From Bacteroidales bacterium (GTDB lineage Bacteria; Bacteroidota; Bacteroidia; Bacteroidales; UBA932): DNA of 64,000 nucleotides. The stretch's first letter is position 1, and each line of letters starts with the position of its first letter. The stretch spans positions 1 to 64,000 of the forward strand of contig JAFSOA010000015.1 of NCBI GenBank assembly GCA_017447265.1, written 5' to 3'. Below are positions 24,805 to 33,145 of the stretch, in pieces. Made by a program: the position numbers and the translations under genes. The notes beneath the pieces were generated by a model, which was not told the DNA's origin, did no database searches, and saw only the letters and a program-made list of their open reading frames with translations.

Positions 24805-25335
24805 ATGGAAGTCATCCTGATCCGCCATACCACGCCCGATGTGCCGACAGGCACATGCTACGGGCAGAGCGACGTGCCGTTGAAAGAGACCTTCGAGGAG
24901 GAAGCCGCCGTCGCGAAGGCCGCGCTGGACGCCTGCGGCCCCGTCGACTACGCCTACACCAGCCCCCTGTCGCGCTGCACGCGGCTGGCCGCCTATTGCG
25001 GCTATGCCGACGCCCAGCGCGACGCGCGCCTGATGGAAATCAATTTCGGCGAATGGGAGATGAAAGTCTTCGACGACATCATCGACCCGCATCTCCAGGC
25101 GTGGTTTTCCGACCACATCCACACGCAGGTCACCGGCGGCGAATCGTTCATGCAACAGTGTGAGCGCGTGAGCCGTTTCCTCGACGAACTGCGGCAGCAG
25201 GCCTGGCGGCGCGTGGTCATCTTCGCGCACGGCGGCGTGCTGGTCGCCGCCCAGGTCTATGCCGGCCTGGTCACGCCCGAAGAGGCCTTCTCCTCCCTCC
25301 CGCCCTTCGGCGGCCTCATCCGCATCAGCCTCTAG
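24805..25335 (+). CDS. cobC: Histidine phosphatase, probable alpha-ribazole phosphatase
   Basis: A 176-residue protein of the histidine phosphatase (phosphoglycerate mutase) superfamily: the phospho-acceptor RHTTPD motif at the N-terminus, SPLSRC, FGEWE and the second catalytic histidine in FAHGGVL. Position immediately behind cobS supports the alpha-ribazole-5'-phosphate phosphatase role in lower-ligand assembly. The first in-frame methionine fitting the family is at 24805. Confidence 0.88.
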   Translation: MEVILIRHTTPDVPTGTCYGQSDVPLKETFEEEAAVAKAALDACGPVDYAYTSPLSRCTRLAAYCGYADAQRDARLMEINFGEWEMKVFDDIIDPHLQAWFSDHIHTQVTGGESFMQQCERVSRFLDELRQQAWRRVVIFAHGGVLVAAQVYAGLVTPEEAFSSLPPFGGLIRISL

Positions 25336-25359
25336 GCCTCTTGCTCCCGCCTTTTCCCG

Positions 25360-27645
25360 TCAAAAGTTGAACTTGACGCCGAAGAGCCAGGTCCGTGGTT
25401 GGGCCGGTCCGTACATGTAGCCCGAATCTTTCAGCATCCCGCTGTCGATATCTTTCTGGAAACTGTCCAGTAAATTCTTGCATGAAAGAGACAACTCACA
25501 TTTCAGGAAGGAGGTTGGATGGAAATGCCAGGCGATACGGACTGATCCGTCGAAAAACGCAGGCGTCATCACTTCCTCGTCCTCCAAGATCCATCCAGCA
25601 TAATGTTCGATCAGCATCGGCCCTGTAAAGGTGCCATTGAACGACGCCTGAAAATGCTTTGCAAAGTCCCAGGTCGCCGTGGCGTAACCATACCAGCCCG
25701 GCGAACGAAACATTTTCTGCTGAGGTGTCACCTTGGGGCTCCACGCAAAGGGCTCTTTGTACCGGCTGCGCTGGATGGTAGCGCCGGCCTGCAGTTCCAG
25801 GCTGGAATTGAAGGCTGCCCGCAATTCTGCATTCGCACCGGCGACATAAGCTCCGGAGGCGTTGGTCCGCAGCAAGTGAAGGTTCCCCTGCGCATCATAA
25901 CCTGCGTTTTCCAGAACGAACACATGTCTGAGATTGGTGAAGAAGCCTTCCAACATAGCGTCAAAACGCCATTCTCCGCTTTGCCGCCAATAATCGACGG
26001 AGAGCGTGAAGGCATCGGAATGTTCAGGGAGCAGGTTGTCATCCAAGTCGATGATGGAGACCTCCCCTCCGACCGCTGCCACATGGAGGTCTTCATCGTA
26101 AGCCTGCGGAGCGCGGAAGCCTCGCGCATAGCCAGCCCGCAACGTCCAGTGAGCATCGGGAGCATAGCGCACGATGAGCCGGGGCGAGAGGATCGGGAGC
26201 GAAAGAAGATTGTGCTTGTCCAGCCTGAGGCCAGCCAGCAGGCCGAAATGCGCATTGCTCCATTCATTCTGGAGGAATATACCTGCAATATGCGTGGTTT
26301 GCTGCAAATGACGATGATAGCCCGTCATCCGGTCATCCAGTCGATTGAACGTATAATCAAAACCGGCCATCAAGTTAGAGGGCATGAAGAGGAAGCGCTC
26401 GAAATGACGGACATACTGCGCGCCTGCGTTGATCGTCAAGTCTTTTGTCCGGCCGAAGGCATCCGGATTGCGATTGGTACCGTAGTAGGAACTGCGGCCG
26501 ATGTGCTGCGCTGAGCCATACACACTGATAGAATTGTATCCGCGGGCGAAATCGAATGAAAGGCTGCCGCCGTCGATGTAGTGCTCCGCCTGTTCGGCGA
26601 TCAGGCAGAACTGAGGGGGAAGGGCCAACGAGTCGCCGCCACGCCGGTATTCATGGATATGATGATACTCGGCCGTTAGTTTCGCCGCCGGAGAGAACTT
26701 ATAGTAACTGCGCATGCCGACGGTCTCGCTCCGCAGTCTGGGAAGTTCCGAGAAGCCGTCCCCATTGCGGTCGTAGGCTCCGCGTCCGCGCACCATCGTG
26801 AAAAGATAAGCACCGGCCCGCCGGTCTTCGCTCAGCAGAGACGCATTCAGGGCCGTGTTGTGCTCAAACGACTGTCCGCCGAGAACGCCGGACTGGTTGC
26901 TAAAACTGAGGCTCGGGGCAACCGGCTCCTTGGTGATGATGTTCACAGTGCCGCCGATAGCATTGGCGCCGAACAGCGCAGATCCACCTCCCCGGACGAC
27001 CTCGATGCGCTCAATCATCGATGCCGGCATCTGTTCCAGCCCATAGACCATGGAAAGGGAACTGAACACCGGACGGCTGTCGAGCAGCACTTGCGTATAC
27101 TGGCCTGACAAGCCATTGATGCGCAACTGTGAGAAACCGCAGTTGCTGCAGTCGTATTCCACGCGGAGGCCTGGCTGAAAGTCGAGGACGCCAGCGGGAT
27201 TCACGGCGACGGTCTGCTCGAACAATCTGGGTGGCACGACGTTGACCAGCTGGCCAGTCTCCCGGCGCTTGGTCGAGTATCGGCTGCCCGTGACAACCAA
27301 CTGGTCGAGTAAATTCGTTTCGGGGACGAGATGGAAGTTGTACTCCAGCGTCTGCCCCATCTCAATGTTAATCGTAGCTGAACGAGTACGATAGCCCATG
27401 AATGACACTTCTATGGTATGACGGCCCTCGGGCAGGTTGGAGAGAAAGAAGTGGCCGGTGGAATCCGTCTGTGTGCCGATACCCAGGTCTTTCAGTACGA
27501 CCGAAGCGAAACCCAGGTGATCGCGCGTATGCGCATCGAGAACGTGTCCGTAGATATTAGCATCCGTCAACCTGCTCTGTGCATGCGCGGACTGCACTAT
27601 GAGCGCAACTGCCAATAAAGGCAGAATAAAATAAATATGTTTCAT
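25360..27645 (-). CDS. TonB-dependent outer-membrane receptor with N-terminal carboxypeptidase-regulatory-like domain
   Basis: A 761-residue receptor: signal peptide to about residue 22, a carboxypeptidase-regulatory-like (CarboxypepD_reg) domain (~30-110, ending GYRTRSATINIEMGQ), a plug domain with VTGSRYSTKRRETG and RGGGSALFGANAIGGTVNI, and a 22-strand barrel. A conserved-looking cysteine pair sits in the plug (YDCSNCGFSQLRINGLSG). Ligand not determined. It lies inside the B12 region, downstream of a His-rich small protein on the same strand, suggesting metal import, perhaps cobalt (inference). Base composition looks less GC-rich than its neighbours. No riboswitch was found upstream. Confidence 0.88.
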   Translation of the reverse strand: MKHIYFILPLLAVALIVQSAHAQSRLTDANIYGHVLDAHTRDHLGFASVVLKDLGIGTQTDSTGHFFLSNLPEGRHTIEVSFMGYRTRSATINIEMGQTLEYNFHLVPETNLLDQLVVTGSRYSTKRRETGQLVNVVPPRLFEQTVAVNPAGVLDFQPGLRVEYDCSNCGFSQLRINGLSGQYTQVLLDSRPVFSSLSMVYGLEQMPASMIERIEVVRGGGSALFGANAIGGTVNIITKEPVAPSLSFSNQSGVLGGQSFEHNTALNASLLSEDRRAGAYLFTMVRGRGAYDRNGDGFSELPRLRSETVGMRSYYKFSPAAKLTAEYHHIHEYRRGGDSLALPPQFCLIAEQAEHYIDGGSLSFDFARGYNSISVYGSAQHIGRSSYYGTNRNPDAFGRTKDLTINAGAQYVRHFERFLFMPSNLMAGFDYTFNRLDDRMTGYHRHLQQTTHIAGIFLQNEWSNAHFGLLAGLRLDKHNLLSLPILSPRLIVRYAPDAHWTLRAGYARGFRAPQAYDEDLHVAAVGGEVSIIDLDDNLLPEHSDAFTLSVDYWRQSGEWRFDAMLEGFFTNLRHVFVLENAGYDAQGNLHLLRTNASGAYVAGANAELRAAFNSSLELQAGATIQRSRYKEPFAWSPKVTPQQKMFRSPGWYGYATATWDFAKHFQASFNGTFTGPMLIEHYAGWILEDEEVMTPAFFDGSVRIAWHFHPTSFLKCELSLSCKNLLDSFQKDIDSGMLKDSGYMYGPAQPRTWLFGVKFNF

Positions 27646-27729
27646 GTTTTGATTGCTTGATTGATAATAAGATGATAGTGCGCCGCCCCAAACGTTGGTC
27701 TGGAGTGGAAAAAAGAAAAATGCAGAGGA

Positions 27730-28101
27730 TCAATCAAGCACAGGAGGAGCGCGGAGAGAAGGGTGAAGCCATTCGGCGACGGTGACCGCAGAAGCGGGCA
27801 AAACTGCCATGACCGCTTCCAGCGGGCAGAAGGGCTCCAGTTCGAAGACTTCGAAGGCTTCCTCCGTATAAGCCGCATGATTGACGATGTTCAGCAACAG
27901 GAACTGGGCGGCCGTATGGCCTCCGGCCGAGTGGTCGCTCCGGTGGGCTTTTCCGCTGATATGGGAATGCAGCACCACCGTACCATGCACCCGGTGACTG
28001 TGCAGGAACATCGAGGAATTGACATAGCCGAAAAGAAAGACGAAGATGCAGAGCATCATCATCCCGCTCCTGAAGTATCGGTTATGCAGAATCCCTTTCA
28101 T
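27730..28101 (-). CDS. Small His-rich membrane-anchored or exported protein upstream of a TonB receptor
   Basis: A 123-residue protein with one N-terminal hydrophobic helix (about residues 12-32) and a histidine-rich stretch right after it (HSHRVHG..HSHISGKAHRSDHS..GGH, nine His in about 35 residues). The rest is unremarkable and contains one cysteine. I do not recognise a named family. The TonB receptor follows on the same strand after 84 bases. The His cluster suggests metal binding (inference). A TATCTTTG box at 28110-28117 lies 8 bases before the ATG. Confidence 0.6.
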   Translation of the reverse strand: MKGILHNRYFRSGMMMLCIFVFLFGYVNSSMFLHSHRVHGTVVLHSHISGKAHRSDHSAGGHTAAQFLLLNIVNHAAYTEEAFEVFELEPFCPLEAVMAVLPASAVTVAEWLHPSLRAPPVLD

Positions 28102-28109
28102 AGCCGGGA

Positions 28110-28117
28110 CAAAGATA
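28110..28117 (-). promoter_or_regulatory. -7 promoter box TATCTTTG before the His-rich small protein
   Basis: Perfect TAnnTTTG match on the minus strand with 8 bases to the start codon; probably drives the small protein and the TonB receptor. Confidence 0.55.
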
Positions 28118-28182
28118 AGGATTCTTGTAATAAATGCAAATCTCCTAGTAAAGAGAACTGGCGGTAGATCCGCGATAAGGTA

Positions 28183-30054
28183 TCAGCAAGGCAATGATTC
28201 GAAAACATTGCCGTCTTCGTCGAGCAGCAGAATGGTGAGCGAAGCGGCGAGCGCGTTTTCGGCGAGCGAGCATTTTTCTGCGAGTGAGACGGAAACCGGA
28301 GCCGCGGAGCGAACCGGCATGGGATAGACCGGGGCGCAGGCAGCGTAGCAGCGGTCGAGGATGGCGGAGAAGAAGCGGCGGGCGTCCGCATCGCCGAGAC
28401 CCTTCCAGAGTTCACGCGCCAGCGTCAGGCGGTCGATGGCTTCGGCGGCGGCCGGCGAGCAGCCCGCTTCGGCGGCGACTCCTTTCAGAAATTCCTTGTT
28501 CATCACCACGCTCCGGCTGTGCGTGTCGAGATGACCTTCGGCCAGCTTGACCGCCTTGCCGAGCATGATGCCCATCACCACCTTCGGCAGCCGGAGGTCG
28601 GCGGCGATCTTCAGGGTTTCACCGATGAAATTGCCGTAATGAACGAAGGCCTGCGGCGGCAGATCCGGGAAGCGCGCCTTGAGAAAGGCCTCGCTCTTCG
28701 CCCCCGAATTGATGACCAGCATAGGTGAACCGACAGCCACGGCCACTTCGACTTCGCGCCGGATGGCCTCGACGAAAGCCTCATTCGAGAAAGGCCGGAC
28801 GATGCCCGAGGTGCCGATGATGGAAATGCCGTCGACGACGCCCAGCCTGGGATTGAAGGTATGCTGCGCCAGCTCGCGGCCGCCGGGCACGGAGATCGTC
28901 ACGTCCAGGCCGCCGTCGTACAGCGCCGACAGGTTCTGCTCCATCATCTGCCGCGGTACGCGGTTGATGGCCGGTCCGCCGACCGGAATGCCGAGTCCGG
29001 GCAGGGTCACGCGGCCGACGCCTTCTCCCTGCAGGAAATGAATCCCCGGTTCGTCGCTGAAAGCGACGGTGGCCACGATCTGCCGGCCGTTCGTCACATC
29101 CGGGTCGTCACCGGCATCCTTGACGACGATGGCCGTTGCAGAATCTCCTTTGCGGGGATTCAGCAATTCGACAGGAAGCGAAAGGGTTTCGCCATCCGGA
29201 AACAAAATATCGACCGTCTCCCCCACTTCGTGGCCCAACAAGGCCAGCAACGCGGCCTTTGCGGCAGCCGTGGCGCAGGCGCCCGTGGTGAAGCCGCTGC
29301 GCAGCGGGAAGAAGCCCGGCACCAGCCGCTCGATGGCCTTCCGCAGGCCATGCTCGCCCGTGACCACTGCGAAGCCCGCGGGCAGCGCCGGCCGGCGGAC
29401 GGCATACAGCGGAATGCCGGCGGCCTGCGCCGCCTCCAACTTCTGCGGGAAGCCGCCCGATTCGCCACTTTCTTTCGTCAGGATGGCTTGCGGCCGCAGG
29501 CGCGCGATGAGCGCCGCCTCGTCATCCTCTTCGTAATAGACCAGCCTGTCAGCCGGAAAACCCTGCTGCGCCGCCTTTTCCAGCGACTCATCGCGGTGCA
29601 GGATGCGGAACCAGCAGTCATGCCGTTCCCAATACGGCCGCAACTTTGCGATGGTCTGCACGCCCGTGAGCGCCAGCAGGCGCGTGATGCCGTCGGCTTC
29701 CAGCCGCCGGATGGCCTCTGTATAATCATCACACCAGTGAATACCCGGATCCTCCTCCGGATACCTACGTTCCACGCGCACGACCGGCAGATCGAGCGAC
29801 TCGGCGACGGCCGCCACGGTCCGGTGCAGCTCCGACGCGAACGGATGCGCCGCATCGACCAGCAGCCGGATGTCCTGCGCCTGGCAGAACGCCGCCATCG
29901 CAGCCTCGTCCAGCGCGCCGGTGATGTGCGTGCCGTGCTTGCAGTCTATCTGCTGCAGCTCGCCGCGCGTGGAGTACCAGTACGGCGATCCCGCCGCATC
30001 GGCCAACCGGACTGCGAGCCGGCCCTCCGTCGTACCGCCGAGTATCAGGATCAC
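28183..30054 (-). CDS. cbiD: Fused precorrin-6A reductase (CbiJ/CobK) and cobalt-precorrin-5B C1-methyltransferase (CbiD)
   Basis: A 623-residue bifunctional enzyme. Residues 1-~245 are CbiJ/CobK (LILGGTTEGRLAVRLADAAG at the N-terminus, DAAHPFA, VRVERRYP). From ~250 the CbiD domain begins with RSGFTTGACATAAAKAALLALLG. It reduces the corrin macrocycle and methylates C1. The start is GTG at 30054, overlapping the stop of cbiG-cbiF as GTGA. Near the C-terminus (about residues 575-610) an in-frame copy of repeat family A encodes SAAPVSVSLAEKCSLAENA, which is not part of known CbiD sequences. Confidence 0.92.
   Translation of the reverse strand: MILILGGTTEGRLAVRLADAAGSPYWYSTRGELQQIDCKHGTHITGALDEAAMAAFCQAQDIRLLVDAAHPFASELHRTVAAVAESLDLPVVRVERRYPEEDPGIHWCDDYTEAIRRLEADGITRLLALTGVQTIAKLRPYWERHDCWFRILHRDESLEKAAQQGFPADRLVYYEEDDEAALIARLRPQAILTKESGESGGFPQKLEAAQAAGIPLYAVRRPALPAGFAVVTGEHGLRKAIERLVPGFFPLRSGFTTGACATAAAKAALLALLGHEVGETVDILFPDGETLSLPVELLNPRKGDSATAIVVKDAGDDPDVTNGRQIVATVAFSDEPGIHFLQGEGVGRVTLPGLGIPVGGPAINRVPRQMMEQNLSALYDGGLDVTISVPGGRELAQHTFNPRLGVVDGISIIGTSGIVRPFSNEAFVEAIRREVEVAVAVGSPMLVINSGAKSEAFLKARFPDLPPQAFVHYGNFIGETLKIAADLRLPKVVMGIMLGKAVKLAEGHLDTHSRSVVMNKEFLKGVAAEAGCSPAAAEAIDRLTLARELWKGLGDADARRFFSAILDRCYAACAPVYPMPVRSAAPVSVSLAEKCSLAENALAASLTILLLDEDGNVFESLPC
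28235..28315 (-). repeat. Palindromic repeat family A, copy embedded in the cbiJ-cbiD gene
   Basis: On the gene strand it reads ..CCGGTTTCCGTCTCACTCGC then AGAAAAATGCTCGCTCGCC. It aligns with the cobD copy in the same orientation and the same reading frame (peptides SVSLAEKCSLA here, SVSLAKKCSLA in cobD). The inner arms are partly decayed compared with other copies. Confidence 0.8.
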
Positions 30055-31961
30055 TTTCGGAAGAGGTGTTTGAATTCGTGGGCATAAAGCCGCGAGAGGC
30101 CCTCCCGGTTGCCGATGGCTTCACCGACAACCAGCAAGGTCGTGAGTGTCAGATTGTTGTCCCGGACGATTTTCGCCAGATCTTTCAGCGCTCCGCGATA
30201 GATGCGCTCCTCTTTCCAGGTAAGCTTGTAGCAGGCGGCAACCGGCGTCTCGGGCGGATAGGCCTGCAGAAGCTCCGCCTGCACCTCTTCCACGATGGCG
30301 GCACTCAGATAGATGCACATCGTGCTCTGCGACTGCGCGAGCTTGTGGAGTTGCTCCCGCTCGGGCATGGGGGTACGACCCTCCCCGCGCGTGAGGATGA
30401 TGGTCTGCACCTTCTCCGGAATCGTGAACTGCGAACGGAGCGCCGCCGCAGCGGCCTGGAAGGCCGAGATACCGGGCGTGATGTGGTAGTGCATGCCGTA
30501 GCGGTCGAAAAAGGCCATCTGCTCCTGGATAGCGCCGTAGATGCAGGGGTCGCCGGTATGAAGCCGAACCACGAGCAAACCCTTGTCGTAGAACGCCTTC
30601 ATCAGGGCGAACTGTTCTTCCAGGTCCATCGACGCGGAGCTGCGCACCGTACAGCCGGGCTTGGCATAGTGCGTCAGTTCGACCGGCACGAGACTGCCGG
30701 CGTAGAGGATGAGGTCGGCCTGCTCGAGGAAACGCTTGCCGCGCACCGATACGAGCTCCGGATCGCCCGGACCCGCCCCGACGATTTCGATATGGCCGGT
30801 GCGAAGCGAAGCGGCGTCGCGGGCCAGGGCGAAAGTGAAATCATTGCCCTCCGTAAGACGTCCCTTCTGCTTCTCCATCAGCAGCGGCCCGCCCTGCGCG
30901 CTCTCCAGCGCCGCCGCCTCGGCCACACCGGCGCTGCCGGTGGCTTCCAGGGCCTTTTCGGAAGGATTCGGCACGTCGACGGCGGCCAGGGTCCCGGCCG
31001 GATAGACGGCGGCGTGCGCCTGCGGCCAGCGGGCCAGCAGGGCCTGCAGCAGGGGCTCGTCTTTCTTCAGCTCGATGGTGCCGACCGTCGCAACGGACAG
31101 CGGTGACCACCCCGCTTCGCGGAGCTGCGCCTCGATATACGCGGGGATGCCGGCAGGGTCGCATTGCTTCCGGCAGCCGAAGCCCAGATGGAGTACGGGC
31201 GGGTGGAAAGCCAGGACGGGCTTGTCGCCGGGAATCTCCGGCAGGCAGCGGGGCGTGACGGCGATCAGCAGATCAAAATCCTTGGGATCCAGGTCTTCGC
31301 ACCGGTAGCAGAGCTGCACGTGCTCGGGTTTGGTGCGTTCCAGAAAGGCGGTGCCGGCGTCGCGGACCTCCAGGAGGAGGGCGGTCGGCTTCTTTTCGAC
31401 AAAGGCGAAGATGGCGCGGTTCATCTGGGATGGCGTGGCTTCCGTCTGCCAGCCGTAGCTTCGTCCGAGGGTGTCAAGGGCCCAGAGGCCTTCGTTGTCG
31501 CTCTGCGTCGTCACAATGGCCTGGGCGCCGATGTGGCCGGCAATTTGGCGGGCCAGGTCGTTGGCGCCGCCGATGTGGCCGGAGACGACGGGGATGACGT
31601 AGCGGCCGGTGCTGTCGATGCAGACGACGGCGGGATCGTCATATTTGTTTTTCAGGGCCGGGGCGATGCTGCGCGTGCAGATGCCGAGGGCGCCGATGAA
31701 GATGACGGCGTCGAGTTCCTGCCAGTTGTCTTTCAAGAACTTGCTATAACTTCCGATCTCTTTCTTCGTATAAATGACAACGCTCTGCGGCGCTGGCATA
31801 TCGCGTTCCCTCTCGCTCGCAGAAAAATGCCCGCGCTCCGTTTCGCTCTGATATTTCCGCTCGCTCGCAGAAAAATGCTCGCGCGAGGAAATATCACCCG
31901 CTATACTCCGCGCTAAGGGTAATGACGATTCAGAAACTACAATGATGACTGTCTTGCTCAT
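30051..31961 (-). CDS. cbiG: Fused cobalt-precorrin-5A hydrolase (CbiG) and cobalt-precorrin-4 C11-methyltransferase (CbiF/CobM)
   Basis: A 636-residue bifunctional enzyme. CbiG occupies ~1-330 (IFIGALGICTRSIAP, VVSGHIGGANDLARQIA, LHLGFGCRKQC); CbiF occupies ~385-636 (IEIVGAGPGDPELVSVRGKR, ILYAGSLVP, RLHTGDPCIYGAI, GISAFQAAAAAL). CbiF methylates C11 and CbiG opens the ring lactone. Between residues ~22 and ~55 an in-frame repeat family A copy encodes SSREHFSASERKYQSETER and a second EHF-like half. The linker at ~335-385 is unusually long. ATGA overlap with the CbiE-CbiT gene upstream. Confidence 0.92.
   Translation of the reverse strand: MSKTVIIVVSESSLPLARSIAGDISSREHFSASERKYQSETERGHFSASERERDMPAPQSVVIYTKKEIGSYSKFLKDNWQELDAVIFIGALGICTRSIAPALKNKYDDPAVVCIDSTGRYVIPVVSGHIGGANDLARQIAGHIGAQAIVTTQSDNEGLWALDTLGRSYGWQTEATPSQMNRAIFAFVEKKPTALLLEVRDAGTAFLERTKPEHVQLCYRCEDLDPKDFDLLIAVTPRCLPEIPGDKPVLAFHPPVLHLGFGCRKQCDPAGIPAYIEAQLREAGWSPLSVATVGTIELKKDEPLLQALLARWPQAHAAVYPAGTLAAVDVPNPSEKALEATGSAGVAEAAALESAQGGPLLMEKQKGRLTEGNDFTFALARDAASLRTGHIEIVGAGPGDPELVSVRGKRFLEQADLILYAGSLVPVELTHYAKPGCTVRSSASMDLEEQFALMKAFYDKGLLVVRLHTGDPCIYGAIQEQMAFFDRYGMHYHITPGISAFQAAAAALRSQFTIPEKVQTIILTRGEGRTPMPEREQLHKLAQSQSTMCIYLSAAIVEEVQAELLQAYPPETPVAACYKLTWKEERIYRGALKDLAKIVRDNNLTLTTLLVVGEAIGNREGLSRLYAHEFKHLFRK
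31811..31916 (+). repeat. Palindromic repeat family A, copy (one and a half units) embedded in the cbiG-cbiF gene
   Basis: The core CTCGCTCGCAGAAAAATG occurs twice (from 31811 and from 31859). Inner arms GATATTTCC (31850-31858) and GGAAATATC (31887-31895) pair perfectly. It is inverted relative to the gene, so the protein reads EHFSASER and SETERGHFSASER, the opposite-strand frame of the family. Confidence 0.8.
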
Positions 31962-33145
31962 TCTGCCGTTAATATGGTGATGGGATTGAACGCGTCTATC
32001 GAGACGTGCATTTCGCCGGTGAGGCGGCGGCCGACGGCGGCGACGGACGAGCGGAAAAGAGCCTGGCTCTGGTCGCTGACGGCATTGAAGACGATGCGGC
32101 CACCGGGAAGGAGGACAGTGTCGATGCGGCGCACGATATCCGCCAGGCGGCCGCCATGGCCGCCGATGAAGACGGCGTCGGGCGCGGGCAGCGCGGACAG
32201 GTCGGCCGCGAGGAAATCGCCGATATGAACATCGATGCCGGGAGCGCCGAACTTGCGGGCATTCTCGTCCATCAGGGCCCGGCCGGCTTCGCGGATTTCA
32301 AAGGAAGTTACCTTCAGCTGCGGGAACTGCAGCCGCGCTTCGATCGATACGGAGCCGGTGCAGAAGCCGATGTCCCAGAAGGAAGTGCGGCGGGACAGGT
32401 CCAACTGACTGAGGGCCAGCAGCCGGACGGGCATCTTGGTGATCATGTTCACCCGGCCGTCGAGCAGAGCGAAGTCCTGCTCGGGGAGTCCGAAGGGATG
32501 CGGCCGGACGGCCGTCCTTTCCAAGATGAGGCAATTGGGAAAAGCGCAGGCGGCTTCCACCGCTTCGGCCAGGGACAGGGCACGGACCTGCTCCGCCTCC
32601 CGGTTGCCCAGGCACTCTCCGATGGTCATCCGGTAGTTGTCATAGCCATAATCAAGCATGCGCCGGGCGATCATCGCGGGCGTTTTCTGGCGGTCGGTCA
32701 GGACGCCGATGAGGCGCTCGCCCCGGATCAGGGCCTCGTCGAAAGCATCCCAGGGCCGGCCGGTCAGGGAAACCGTGCGCATGTCCGCGTACGGCAGCTG
32801 CATCCGGTGCGCCAGCAGCTGGAGCGAGTTGAACGACGGAAAAACCACGATTTCCGCATCGGGCAGCTCCCGGCGCAGCGTATTGGCGAAGCCGAAGAAG
32901 AGCGGGTCGCCCGAGGCGAAAACCACCACTTCCGGATGGCCGGCGTATTGCGCGAACACGGCTTCCAGCGGCACTGTGATGTCGATCCACTGCGCACCTT
33001 CCGGCAGCAGCGACGCCACGATTTCGTGGTGGCGCCGGCCGCCGGAAAAGATGCGGCCTGCCGCGATGGCATCCCGCACCTCGGGCGGGAACCAGACCGA
33101 TCGGTCGTCGGTCATTCCGATGACGATGAAGCGTTGCCTAGACAT
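31958..33145 (-). CDS. cbiE: Fused cobalt-precorrin-7 C5-methyltransferase (CbiE) and C15-methyltransferase/decarboxylase (CbiT)
   Basis: A 395-residue CobL-type enzyme. CbiE is N-terminal (FIVIGMTDDRSVWFPPEV, VVFASGDPLFFG, FNSLQLLAHR, TDRQKTPAMIA). CbiT is C-terminal with DIGFCTGSVSIEARLQFP as the SAM-binding motif and PDAVFIGGHGG. It methylates C5 and C15 and decarboxylates the acetate at C12. I start at 33145 (MSRQRFIVIGM), which overlaps the previous gene by 8 bases; the next gene overlaps its stop by ATGA. Confidence 0.95.
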   Translation of the reverse strand: MSRQRFIVIGMTDDRSVWFPPEVRDAIAAGRIFSGGRRHHEIVASLLPEGAQWIDITVPLEAVFAQYAGHPEVVVFASGDPLFFGFANTLRRELPDAEIVVFPSFNSLQLLAHRMQLPYADMRTVSLTGRPWDAFDEALIRGERLIGVLTDRQKTPAMIARRMLDYGYDNYRMTIGECLGNREAEQVRALSLAEAVEAACAFPNCLILERTAVRPHPFGLPEQDFALLDGRVNMITKMPVRLLALSQLDLSRRTSFWDIGFCTGSVSIEARLQFPQLKVTSFEIREAGRALMDENARKFGAPGIDVHIGDFLAADLSALPAPDAVFIGGHGGRLADIVRRIDTVLLPGGRIVFNAVSDQSQALFRSSVAAVGRRLTGEMHVSIDAFNPITILTAE

